DNA of 7,198 nt, taken from assembly GCA_044867525.1 (NCBI GenBank), contig JBIOVB010000065.1:1-7198 (forward strand), given 5' to 3'. Below the pieces are notes generated by a model. It was not told the origin of the DNA, did not search any database, and saw nothing but the letters and a program-made list of their open reading frames with translations. Below are positions 1 to 5,824 of this stretch, piece after piece; position 1 is the stretch's first letter, and each line of letters opens with the position of its first letter. This stretch comes from JALYNX01 sp044867525 (GTDB lineage: Bacteria; Actinomycetota; Acidimicrobiia; Spongiisociales; ZC4RG35). Both the position numbers and the translations under genes were made by a program.

Positions 1-208
1 CCAACGGCGGAGGATCTATCGTCTGCAAGGTAGCCCAGCCCACGCCAAGACGTGCCTGCCGCGGCTGGCCGGTGAGGAACGACACCGCAACCGGCGCTTC
101 GTCTGGGGACAGACGGCCCAGCATCCCGGCGAGCAGCTCGATCTTGCGCGACCGGGAGCGGGTGGAGGCAACGGCCGCGGAAACGGTGACCAGCTCGGAG
201 AGCAGCAC
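1..208 (-). CDS. ATP-dependent DNA ligase, LigB type (N-terminal part; runs off the left edge)
   Basis: Only the first 69 codons are inside the window. The product would seal nicks in DNA using ATP, through an enzyme-adenylate intermediate. The visible part matches the N-terminal DNA-binding domain of LigB-like actinobacterial ligases: it opens VLLSELVTVSAAVASTRSR, continues with a helical KIELLAGMLGRLSPDEAPVA segment, and then has the typical FLTGQPRQARLGVGWATLQ stretch (about residues 46-64). The adenylation domain with the catalytic KxDG lysine lies outside the window. The GTG at 208 is chosen because it is the first start codon in this frame after the upstream gene ends, and because it aligns with the family's usual MLL start; no good Shine-Dalgarno sequence precedes it. 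The gene follows the LigD-type polymerase after 32 bases, so the two are probably co-transcribed. The ATG at 240 is in another frame and gives a cysteine- and proline-rich product unlike any ligase. Family recognition is from memory. Confidence 0.82.
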   Translation of the reverse strand, partial: MLLSELVTVSAAVASTRSRSRKIELLAGMLGRLSPDEAPVAVSFLTGQPRQARLGVGWATLQTIDPPPL

Positions 209-240
209 GCGGCCGAGAGTACCGAGTGCTTCCCCGGCAT

Positions 241-1146
241 TTAGCTGCGGAAGCGGTCGAAGTTCTCGATAACGATGCCTGCCTCGTCTATCGCCGACTC
301 CACGGCGGTGACAGCCGGGCTCAGGTCGAGCGGTTTCATCTCCGACCAGGGATCGGCGGAGAGACGCTCGTCCACCGCGCCCAGCCTTATCCCATCCGGC
401 TCGATCGTGTCCAGCTCATCCCAGGAAAGCGGGGTGGCCAGCGGTGCACCGGGACGAGCGCGAAGCGACCATGGAGCGACCGAAGTGGAGCGGGGCGTGT
501 TTCGCAGCCAATCGACGAAGACCCGTTCCCCCCGATCCGCCTTGCGAAAGGCCAGGGTCATCAGCTCCGGGTTGGCTTCGGCTGCCAAGGCCGCGGTGCC
601 CCGCGCGATTGCTGACACACCCTCGATGTCGACGGTAGGAGCAAGACGGGCCCGGAGGTGATATCCCTTGGAGCCCGAGGTGAGGGGCATGGTCGGGATG
701 CCGAAGCCCTCGAGAACCTCTCGCAACGCATGGGCGGCCTGGCGCACCTGGTCGACCCCACCGGGCGGCGGGTCGAGGTCCCAGATCGCCCAATCCGGGA
801 GCGACTCATCCTCGATCCGCACCGAAGGCACATGGAAAGTGATCACCCCGAAGTTGGCGAAGAAGGCGACCGCATCCGCGGAGTGGATCACCGGGTAGAC
901 CGTGGTGCCCCCTTCCTCCTTGGGCACTTCGAAGCGATCGATGAGGTCACGGGGATAGTGGTCGGGAGCGTTCTTCTGCATGAAACCCTTGCCGCCGACA
1001 CCCTGAGGAAAGCGCTCCACGGTGAGGGCCCGGCCTTCGATGAAAGGAAGCAACCGGTCGGTCACCCGGATGTAATAGTCCACGACCTCACCCTTGGTGA
1101 TCCCGTCGTCCGGGAAGACGACCCGATCGGGATGGCTCACTTCCAT
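241..1146 (-). CDS. Stand-alone LigD-type primase-polymerase (archaeo-eukaryotic primase family)
   Basis: The 301-residue protein is one complete LigD polymerase domain with no ligase or nuclease domain attached. Such enzymes add nucleotides (often ribonucleotides) at short gaps and broken ends, in end joining or excision repair. Visible landmarks are the N-terminal HPDRVVFPDDGITKGEVVDYY region (residues 5-25), RFPQGVGGKGFMQKNAPDHY (45-64), the metal-binding aspartates in WDLDPP (D123, D125), the nucleotide-binding SGSKGYH (157-163), and the third catalytic aspartate in FVDWLRN (D212). All expected catalytic residues are present and the length suits a single-domain enzyme. The start is the ATG at 1146, which is followed at once by the conserved SHPDRV segment; no clear ribosome binding site is seen. 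It sits 34 bases after the alcohol dehydrogenase and 32 bases before the ligase. The pairing with a ligase resembles split LigD modules or the mycobacterial Prim-PolC/LigC pair. No Ku gene is visible, so end joining versus gap repair cannot be decided here. Confidence 0.93.
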   Translation of the reverse strand: MEVSHPDRVVFPDDGITKGEVVDYYIRVTDRLLPFIEGRALTVERFPQGVGGKGFMQKNAPDHYPRDLIDRFEVPKEEGGTTVYPVIHSADAVAFFANFGVITFHVPSVRIEDESLPDWAIWDLDPPPGGVDQVRQAAHALREVLEGFGIPTMPLTSGSKGYHLRARLAPTVDIEGVSAIARGTAALAAEANPELMTLAFRKADRGERVFVDWLRNTPRSTSVAPWSLRARPGAPLATPLSWDELDTIEPDGIRLGAVDERLSADPWSEMKPLDLSPAVTAVESAIDEAGIVIENFDRFRS

Positions 1147-1180
1147 CCGCTCAGGTTATTGGCACGAAGGAGTTGGATCG

Positions 1181-2191
1181 CTATCCGACCGCGGGATCGA
1201 CCTGGACCTTGGGGCCCCACCCGGCCTCCTGCCCTCGCTTGCCCAGGAGCCGATCGGCAACCTCTTCCAGGGTGACCACCTCGGCAACCAAGGGGTCGGG
1301 CACCACTGCCCCGGAGTCGTAGGCGCTGATCGCTTTGGGGATTCCGGCCGACCCGGATAGAACCCCGGTCACTGTCACATCACCAATCACGATATCGCGG
1401 CTGTCTACGGCGCTGGGCTCGCCGGAGAGCCCGATGAGCACCACCTGCCCCCCCGGCTCCGCCCACCGCAATGTGGACGCGGGGACCGAAGGGTCATTGC
1501 TGGCATCCACCACCACGTCGAACAGCTGGTCGAGGCTCTCGATGAACCCCGCACTCCAGATGCCGATGCCCCTGGCCATCTCGAGGCTCCGCTCCTCGAT
1601 GCCCACTATGTGCACCTCGGCGCCACGGGCGACTGCGAACAAGGCGACGAGGAGCCCGATCGTTCCCGGCCCGAAGATCAGCACCCTTTGCCCGGCGACC
1701 GAGGTTGCGTCGACCACGCGGACAGCGTTCGCCCCGGGCTCGACCAGGGCGGCCGCCTCGGGAGTCATCGACTCCGGGATCTCGTGGAGGGCAGTGGCAG
1801 GCACCAGCAGTTGCTCTGCCAGTGCTCCCGGCCAACCTCCCCGGATCCCGATCTCGTGACGCTCGGCGCAGAGATGGTGGCGGCCGCTCAGGCAACGCTC
1901 GCATCGGCCGCAGCCGAGCATGGTGTCGGCGGTAACCCGCTTCCCCCTCCATGTGCGGTCGACCCCCTCTCCCACTGCCGATACCCGACCCACCCACTCA
2001 TGCCCGAGCCGCATGGGGTACGACGCCAGCCCCTGATGGAGGTAGGCCATTTGTCCGGTGAAAAACTCGACATCGGTGCCGCAGATCCCTACGCGCTCCA
2101 CTGCCACGACCACCTGCCCCGGTCCTGCCTCAGGATCCGCTACATCCTCGACACCGGCCCTTTCGGGACCATGGACTACGAAGGCGCGCAT
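1181..2191 (-). CDS. Zinc-dependent alcohol dehydrogenase (MDR family, threonine/sorbitol dehydrogenase-like)
   Basis: A 336-residue NAD(P)-dependent medium-chain dehydrogenase that would oxidise an alcohol or polyol to the carbonyl in the cytosol; the substrate cannot be read from the sequence. The catalytic zinc ligands are visible as C37 (ICGTD) and H64-E65 (GHEW), with a further glutamate at E151. The structural zinc site is complete: C94, C97, C100 and C108 in GCGRCERCLSGRHHLC. The Rossmann dinucleotide site is GPGTIG at 174-179. The open frame continues far upstream, antisense to dinB, but similarity begins at MRAFVVHGPE, so the start is the ATG at 2191. No start codon and no Shine-Dalgarno sequence lies close before it. 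The start codon instead falls in the bulge of a possible hairpin. The gene is 23 bases after the PspC gene and 34 bases before the polymerase, probably in the same operon. A metabolic enzyme between a membrane protein and repair genes is odd, and I infer no functional link. Confidence 0.9.
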   Translation of the reverse strand: MRAFVVHGPERAGVEDVADPEAGPGQVVVAVERVGICGTDVEFFTGQMAYLHQGLASYPMRLGHEWVGRVSAVGEGVDRTWRGKRVTADTMLGCGRCERCLSGRHHLCAERHEIGIRGGWPGALAEQLLVPATALHEIPESMTPEAAALVEPGANAVRVVDATSVAGQRVLIFGPGTIGLLVALFAVARGAEVHIVGIEERSLEMARGIGIWSAGFIESLDQLFDVVVDASNDPSVPASTLRWAEPGGQVVLIGLSGEPSAVDSRDIVIGDVTVTGVLSGSAGIPKAISAYDSGAVVPDPLVAEVVTLEEVADRLLGKRGQEAGWGPKVQVDPAVG

Positions 2192-2213
2192 CGACGGAGT
2201 ATGCCGTCGCGCG
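2185..2213 (-). promoter_or_regulatory. Possible mRNA hairpin enclosing the alcohol dehydrogenase start codon
   Basis: In the minus-strand transcript, CGACGG (2209-2204), loop CAUACU and CCGUCG (2197-2192) form a perfect 6-base-pair stem. It can be extended by CGCG (2213-2210) with CGCG (2188-2185), leaving AUG (2191-2189), the presumed start codon, as a three-base bulge. This could lower translation of the dehydrogenase or couple it to passage of ribosomes from the PspC gene, whose stop codon (2217-2215) is directly upstream. The pairing is seen in the sequence; a regulatory role is inference, and such stems arise by chance in GC-rich DNA. Confidence 0.3.
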
Positions 2214-2214
2214 A

Positions 2215-2397
2215 TTACTCCTCGGGGATCACTATCCAGAGGATCGGATACACCACGATGGGAAACCCGAAGACCGTGAGCACCACGAACAGCACTCGCA
2301 TCGCGGTCCGGCTCATGCCGAACCGGTCGGCGAGACCGGCGGCGACCCCTGCGATGACCCGGCCCTCTTTGGGTCGAACGAGTTTCGGACTGCTCAT
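2215..2397 (-). CDS. Small PspC-domain membrane protein
   Basis: A 60-residue protein that is almost entirely one PspC domain. It shows the family pattern: a charged N-terminus (SSPKLVRPKEGRVIAG), the GVAAGLADRFGMS segment (residues 18-29), then one hydrophobic stretch of about 20 residues (VLFVVLTVFGFPIVVYPILW) ending in the typical IVIPEE. PspC proteins sit in the inner membrane and, where studied in enterobacteria, help sense envelope stress. Stand-alone small versions are common in actinobacteria and mostly uncharacterised. The ATG at 2397 is preferred; a TTG two codons upstream (2403) is possible. A -10-like TACCCT lies exactly six bases before the ATG, suggesting a leaderless transcript. 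It appears to be the first gene of the four-gene minus-strand operon, divergent from dinB. Confidence 0.85.
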   Translation of the reverse strand: MSSPKLVRPKEGRVIAGVAAGLADRFGMSRTAMRVLFVVLTVFGFPIVVYPILWIVIPEE

Positions 2398-2403
2398 GGC
2401 CAA

Positions 2404-2409
2404 AGGGTA
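2404..2409 (-). promoter_or_regulatory. Possible -10 element for the PspC operon (leaderless)
   Basis: On the minus strand TACCCT fits the actinobacterial -10 pattern TANNNT. The start codon at 2397 begins seven bases beyond its last base, which is where transcription would be expected to start. No convincing -35 element is seen (GCAATG at 2432-2427 is poor). This is a pattern match only. Confidence 0.3.
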
Positions 2410-2450
2410 GGTCGACTGAGAAAACCCATTGCCCTGACCACCTCAATCGG

Positions 2451-2464
2451 CGAACATATGTTCG
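2451..2464. promoter_or_regulatory. LexA-binding SOS box in front of dinB
   Basis: CGAACATATGTTCG is a perfect 14-base palindrome and fits the LexA consensus known from Bacillus and actinobacteria (CGAAC-N4-GTTCG). It touches the first base of the dinB ATG at 2465. LexA bound here would cover the start region and any nearby -10 element of dinB, with release after RecA-stimulated LexA self-cleavage on DNA damage. The box centre is about 60 bases from the divergent PspC start, so it may influence that operon too. The match and its place in front of a classic SOS gene are seen directly; the control is inferred from family knowledge. Confidence 0.88.
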
Positions 2465-3652
2465 ATGCGTGCTCGAGCCTCGATCCTCCACGCCGACCTC
2501 GATGCCTTCTACGCCTCGGTCGAACAGCGCGACGATCCGGCACTCCGCAACCGCCCGGTCATCGTCGGCGGCGGGGTCGTCCTCGCCGCCAGCTACGAGG
2601 CTCGGGCCCACGGGGTGCGAACCGCGATGGGTGGCCGCGTGGCGCTCCGGCTCTGCCCGGAAGCGGTCGTAGTCCATCCCCGAATCGACGCATACAGCGA
2701 GGCGAGCAAGGCGGTGTTCGAGGTATTCGAAGACACCACACCTATGGTCGAGGGCATCTCCATCGACGAGGCCTTCCTCGATGTCGGAGGGCTTCTCCGT
2801 GTCTCCGGAGAGCCGGTTGTCATCGCCCGCCGGCTCAGGGCAAGGGTCCGCTCCGAAGTCGGGCTCCCGATCACTGTCGGAGTGGCGCGCACCAAGTTCC
2901 TGGCGAAAGTGGCCAGTGGGGTTGCCAAGCCCGACGGGCTCCTGGTGATCGATCCTGGTGTCGAATTCGACTTCCTCCACCCTCTTCCTGTGGAGCGCCT
3001 CTGGGGGGTGGGTCAGGTCACGGCGGCGAAGCTCCACGATCGAGGCATCGCCACCGTCGGCGAGGTGGCATTGCTCAGCAGCTCCGCTCTCGTGGCCATG
3101 CTGGGGCCGGCTTCAGGGAGGCACCTCCACGCCTTGGCCCACAACTACGACCCCCGACCGGTCCTTGGCCGCAGACGGCGCTCAATTGGATCACAGCGGG
3201 CATTCGGGCTGCGGCCCATGTCACCGGCAGCGCTCGACGAGACACTGGTCGCCATCATCGACAGGGTGGCGAGGCGGCTGCGCAAGGCGGAGCGGCTGAC
3301 ACGAACCGTGGTGCTCAGGATGCGCTTCAACGACTTCACCCGGGCCACGCGCTCCCACACCCTGATCCGGGCCACCTCCCGGACCCAGGCCCTTTTGGGC
3401 GCCGCCCGTGACCTTCTCGCCGAGTCAGAGCCGCTGATCGCGCACCGAGGCCTGACTCTGCTCGGGATCACATTGGCCAATCTCGACGACGCCGACGCCC
3501 TGCAGCCCGAGCTCCCGTTCGAGAGACAGCCCGGAGAGCGGCTGGATCACGCTCTGGACGAGGTCAAGAACAAGTTCGGCAGCGACGCAGTGACCCGCGC
3601 CGTCCTCCTGGGCAAGGATCAGGGGATCAGCGTCCCCCTGCTACCTGATTGA
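2465..3652 (+). CDS. dinB: DNA polymerase IV (Y-family translesion polymerase)
   Basis: A 395-residue Y-family polymerase that copies past damaged bases with low fidelity. The palm motifs are intact: HADLDAFYASVEQ carries metal-binding D11 and the steric-gate position Y16, and SIDEAFLDV carries catalytic D101 and E102. YEARAHGVRTAM (residues 44-55), the TVGVARTKFLAKVAS segment (137-151), the helix-hairpin-helix LWGVGQVTAAKLHDRGI (179-195) and the little-finger domain follow in the usual order. Near the C-terminus QPELPF (347-352) resembles a sliding-clamp binding motif, followed by the common FGSDAVTRA ending. The ATG at 2465 is the only suitable start near the conserved ILHADLDAFY. No Shine-Dalgarno sequence precedes it, so the message may be leaderless. 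A perfect LexA box abuts the start codon, pointing to SOS induction. The gene is divergent from the PspC/dehydrogenase/polymerase/ligase operon and convergent with the FAD oxidoreductase, with nine bases between the two stops. Confidence 0.97.
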   Translation: MRARASILHADLDAFYASVEQRDDPALRNRPVIVGGGVVLAASYEARAHGVRTAMGGRVALRLCPEAVVVHPRIDAYSEASKAVFEVFEDTTPMVEGISIDEAFLDVGGLLRVSGEPVVIARRLRARVRSEVGLPITVGVARTKFLAKVASGVAKPDGLLVIDPGVEFDFLHPLPVERLWGVGQVTAAKLHDRGIATVGEVALLSSSALVAMLGPASGRHLHALAHNYDPRPVLGRRRRSIGSQRAFGLRPMSPAALDETLVAIIDRVARRLRKAERLTRTVVLRMRFNDFTRATRSHTLIRATSRTQALLGAARDLLAESEPLIAHRGLTLLGITLANLDDADALQPELPFERQPGERLDHALDEVKNKFGSDAVTRAVLLGKDQGISVPLLPD

Positions 3653-3661
3653 TCCGGGCCA

Positions 3662-5020
3662 CTAGGCGGGAGGGATGTTCTGGTTGAGCCGGAAGAAGTT
3701 GTCGGGATCGTATTTCGCCTTGACCTGACGGAGCCGGTCCCAGGTGTCGCCCGGATATGCAGCGCGAACCCGCTCGGCTCCCTCGTCGGCGAGAAAGCCA
3801 ACATAACCCCGCTCATCGCCACCATTGAGGACACCGGCAAAGCGCTCCACCCATTCCGCGCGGCGGGGAAGATCCTCGGCCCCTTCGTAGAAGGCGGCGA
3901 CATTGATGAGGTACCCCCGATCACGATGGGCGAAGGCGGTGGCGTCGTTGGGCACCCTGTTCAGGGCCCCACCCAGCACCCGGATCTGCGCGACCCGCAT
4001 CGATGCGTCGGAATCGTTCAGGTGATCGAGGATCGTCTCAGCCGTCGACCCGTCGAACCGGTCGGTGAACATGGTGCGAGCTACCGCCAGCGGCTTGTAA
4101 TCGGGATCCTCTGGCATGTAGATCCCGGTGAAGGGCATCGCGGCGGTCATGTCGGCCAGGGGCTCGGCGAGCGACCGGAAGCGGCCCATCATCTCAAGAC
4201 CCTGGTCCTCGGGCCCGGTCCACGCGATCAATCCCATGATCACCATGCTGCCCACCACCTCGTCGGGCACGAAGGGCATCGGCGGGCAATTCATGACGTT
4301 GGCGATCGTCGACAGATCCTCCGGTGCCGCCTCGGTCTCGGCGATGAACCCGGCGACCGTCTCCGCGGTGGCGGGGAGGATCATCATCCCGCCGACGAAT
4401 GAGTCGACCGGGTGAAGCCGGAAGTGGAGACGCGTGGCCACCCCAAAGTTGCCGCCTCCCCCGCGGATGGCCCAGAACAGGTCAGGGTTGGTCTCCTCGT
4501 CGACTGTCAACAACTCGCCGTCGGCGGTCACCAGCTCGGCGGTGATCAGGGAATCGATCGTCAGCCCGTGCTTCCGCACCAGGAAGCCGACACCGCCGCC
4601 GAGGGTGATACCCCCGATCCCAACCGATCCGGCATCGCCGAAACCTGTGACCAAGCCTTCGGCCGTGACCTTTTCCAGGTACTCGATCGCGGTGAGCCCG
4701 GTCTCGGCCCACGCGGTCCTGCCCTCGACATCGATTTCCAAGGCCTTCATGCCTCCCAGATCGAGGACGATCCCTCCCTCGGTTGTGCTGTGCCCGGCCA
4801 CACTGTGCCCGCCACCTCGAACGGCAAGCTCGATGCCGTTCTCACGGGCCGTGTTGATGACCAGGGCGACGTCGGCACTGTCGGCCACCCGGGCGATCAG
4901 CGCCGGGTGCGAGTCGATGCCCCCGTAAAACACCTCTCTGGCTTCGTCGTATCCGGCATCCTCAGGCGTGATCACCTGACCGTTCAGGTTGGCTTTGAGA
5001 AGCTCGACAGCGGTGCTCAT
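3662..5020 (-). CDS. FAD-linked oxidoreductase, berberine-bridge-enzyme (BBE) type
   Basis: A 452-residue flavoprotein of the vanillyl-alcohol-oxidase (PCMH) fold with a C-terminal BBE segment. It would oxidise a small substrate (sugar, alcohol or ring compound) using FAD and probably oxygen; the substrate is unknown. The FAD domain is at residues 38-210. RGGGHSVAGHS (69-78) carries H72, the usual site of the 8-alpha histidyl-FAD link. The second link of bicovalent members, a cysteine in GxCxxVG, is missing: the sequence is GDAGSVGIGG (128-137) with A130 at that place, so a single covalent bond is predicted. LFWAIRGGGGNFGV is typical of the family. The C-terminal KYDPDNFFRLNQNIPP is the classic BBE ending. 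No signal peptide is seen. The start ATG is well supported by AAGGAGGT five bases upstream. The gene converges on dinB and stands alone. Confidence 0.93.
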   Translation of the reverse strand: MSTAVELLKANLNGQVITPEDAGYDEAREVFYGGIDSHPALIARVADSADVALVINTARENGIELAVRGGGHSVAGHSTTEGGIVLDLGGMKALEIDVEGRTAWAETGLTAIEYLEKVTAEGLVTGFGDAGSVGIGGITLGGGVGFLVRKHGLTIDSLITAELVTADGELLTVDEETNPDLFWAIRGGGGNFGVATRLHFRLHPVDSFVGGMMILPATAETVAGFIAETEAAPEDLSTIANVMNCPPMPFVPDEVVGSMVIMGLIAWTGPEDQGLEMMGRFRSLAEPLADMTAAMPFTGIYMPEDPDYKPLAVARTMFTDRFDGSTAETILDHLNDSDASMRVAQIRVLGGALNRVPNDATAFAHRDRGYLINVAAFYEGAEDLPRRAEWVERFAGVLNGGDERGYVGFLADEGAERVRAAYPGDTWDRLRQVKAKYDPDNFFRLNQNIPPA

Positions 5021-5025
5021 GACCT

Positions 5026-5033
5026 ACCTCCTT
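5026..5033 (-). promoter_or_regulatory. Strong ribosome binding site of the FAD oxidoreductase
   Basis: On the minus strand the bases read AAGGAGGT, a near-perfect match to the 16S rRNA 3' end, five bases before the ATG at 5020. It fixes the start codon. It stands out because most genes in the left half of the window lack a recognisable site. Confidence 0.85.
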
Positions 5034-5221
5034 GGCAAATTGGGCTCTTTCGTCTCACAACGAACGACCCGGCTGCAAATCGACAGTCGACTTACCGTTC
5101 CCCGGGATTTCTTAGACATGTTCCCGTGGGTCGACAAGGAATCGTGACCCGTCGTCGGGCTCCCCATGCTGTTCGCCGGGCTGATCATGCCCTACTGACG
5201 GCAAGGGCCGGGAGACGTTCC

Positions 5222-5250
5222 TCGGCTGGACCGCCTGAGGCCCCAGCCGA
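5222..5250. terminator. Hairpin in the spacer below the 5280-5630 gene (possible terminator)
   Basis: TCGGCTGG (5222-5229) and CCAGCCGA (5243-5250) form a perfect 8-base-pair stem around a 13-base loop. It lies 30-58 bases beyond the stop codon of the minus-strand gene and has no T-run. GC-rich bacteria often terminate at such U-poor stems, but this is structure only. Confidence 0.35.
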
Positions 5251-5258
5251 CGCTCAGA

Positions 5259-5275
5259 GTCGGTGATCCACCGAC
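5259..5275. terminator. Hairpin directly after the 5280-5630 gene (possible terminator)
   Basis: GTCGGTG (5259-5265), loop ATC and CACCGAC (5269-5275) form a perfect 7-base-pair stem with a three-base loop. It starts four bases after the stop codon of the minus-strand gene. There is no T-run. Together with the stem at 5222-5250 it gives two tandem hairpins, which favours transcription ending before the FAD oxidoreductase promoter region. The rest of the spacer (5034-5221) shows no convincing gene. Confidence 0.45.
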
Positions 5276-5279
5276 CGGT

Positions 5280-5630
5280 TCAGGCCCTGACGCTGTCCAG
5301 GTGCTGGAGGAGGTCGTGGGCTGCAAGCTCGATCTCTTTGTGCCGCCATTCGGCTGCCCGGTAACGGCAGGCAATCAGCCCCATCCGGTGCACGCGTCGC
5401 AGGTCTCCGTAGACGAAGGCATATCGAGCCTTGGTGTTGTCGGCAGCGCCCTCGGTGAGCCCGAGATGCCACTCGGCGTACTCATCCCAGGAATGGGTTT
5501 CCAGGAATGCGTTCTGGTCCTCGGCGCTGGGCTGGCTTTCACCCCAATCGCTTGTCAGCACGTACTGGTGGGCATCGATGAGCTGACGTGCCCGATCCAC
5601 GGCCGCCGGATTCACGACATAAGAGGCCAT
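5280..5630 (-). CDS. Conserved actinobacterial protein of unknown function
   Basis: A 116-residue soluble protein without signal peptide or membrane segment. I recognise the pattern as a conserved family usually annotated hypothetical; no function is known to me. Features are an N-terminal helix (AAVDRARQLIDAHQYVLTSD, residues 9-28), an acidic middle with SWDEYAEWHLGLTEG (47-61), and a very characteristic KARYAFVYGDLRRVHRMGLI (67-86) followed by YRAAEWRHKEIELAAHDLLQ (90-109). It is rich in tryptophan, histidine and arginine, and no metal-site or nucleotide motif is obvious. The ATG at 5630 is chosen because family members, as I recall them, start just before the VNP-AAVDRARQLID helix. An in-frame ATG at 5711 would add 27 residues and cannot be excluded, since neither start has a good ribosome binding site. 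It is followed by two hairpins and is probably a single-gene unit, divergent from the macrodomain gene. Confidence 0.8.
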   Translation of the reverse strand: MASYVVNPAAVDRARQLIDAHQYVLTSDWGESQPSAEDQNAFLETHSWDEYAEWHLGLTEGAADNTKARYAFVYGDLRRVHRMGLIACRYRAAEWRHKEIELAAHDLLQHLDSVRA

Positions 5631-5682
5631 GCCCAGTTCATTCCCGACGACGCCCAGATCGAACCTGCCGATCGACGTCTGA

Positions 5683-5811
5683 TTGGTCACCCTGCGGAGA
5701 GCCTCGGGCATTGCCCCCGACGGCAGCGAAGAGCTTGCGACGGAATGCGCACGGTTCCAGGAAGGACACGACGGGTACAACCTGGTGGAGGCCAGGGCGC
5801 TGCTGGGCTGA
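5683..5811 (+). CDS. Possible small upstream reading frame (42 residues), unrecognised
   Basis: After a stop at 5680-5682 this frame is open from a TTG to the TGA at 5809-5811, just before the ribosome binding site of the macrodomain gene. The predicted product has a plausible soluble acidic C-terminal half (SEELATECARFQEGHDGYN, then LVEARALLG), and roughly 80% of codons end in G or C. No ATG or GTG and no ribosome binding site supports the start, and I do not recognise the sequence. It could be a small protein, the remnant of a longer gene, or chance. It overlaps antisense to the possible N-terminal extension of the neighbouring minus-strand gene. Confidence 0.25.
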   Translation: MVTLRRASGIAPDGSEELATECARFQEGHDGYNLVEARALLG

Positions 5812-5824
5812 AAGGATCGCGCCC

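Noticed and set aside
658..1275. Plus-strand open frame of 205 codons over the primase-polymerase gene.
   Set aside because: Antisense shadow; the minus-strand frame carries every catalytic motif of the LigD polymerase family.
1610..2410. Plus-strand open frame of 266 codons over the dehydrogenase and PspC genes.
   Set aside because: Antisense shadow of two recognised genes; no motif or start signal.
2192..3037. The dehydrogenase frame stays open upstream to 3037 on the minus strand, giving a 618-residue protein.
   Set aside because: The extra part is antisense to dinB and the PspC gene, has no family-like sequence, and the dehydrogenase family clearly begins at 2191. Long antisense frames are usual in GC-rich DNA.
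2458..3411. Plus-strand open frame of 317 codons overlapping dinB.
   Set aside because: It is another frame of dinB with an arginine- and proline-rich product; its ATG lies inside the LexA box.
5080..5090. Short inverted repeat TCGACAGTCGA in the same spacer.
   Set aside because: Only five bases per arm; expected by chance in GC-rich DNA.
5097..5125. Two GGGAAC hexamers on the minus strand, 23 bases apart, upstream of the FAD oxidoreductase, resembling ECF-sigma -35 elements.
   Set aside because: No matching -10 (CGTC/CGTT-like) follows either copy at 16-17 bases, and a repeated hexamer is easily due to chance.
4412..5266. Plus-strand open frame of 284 codons over the FAD oxidoreductase and its upstream spacer.
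   Set aside because: It is the antisense shadow of a well-supported gene, and its product is low-complexity (G, D, R, P-rich) without recognisable motifs.
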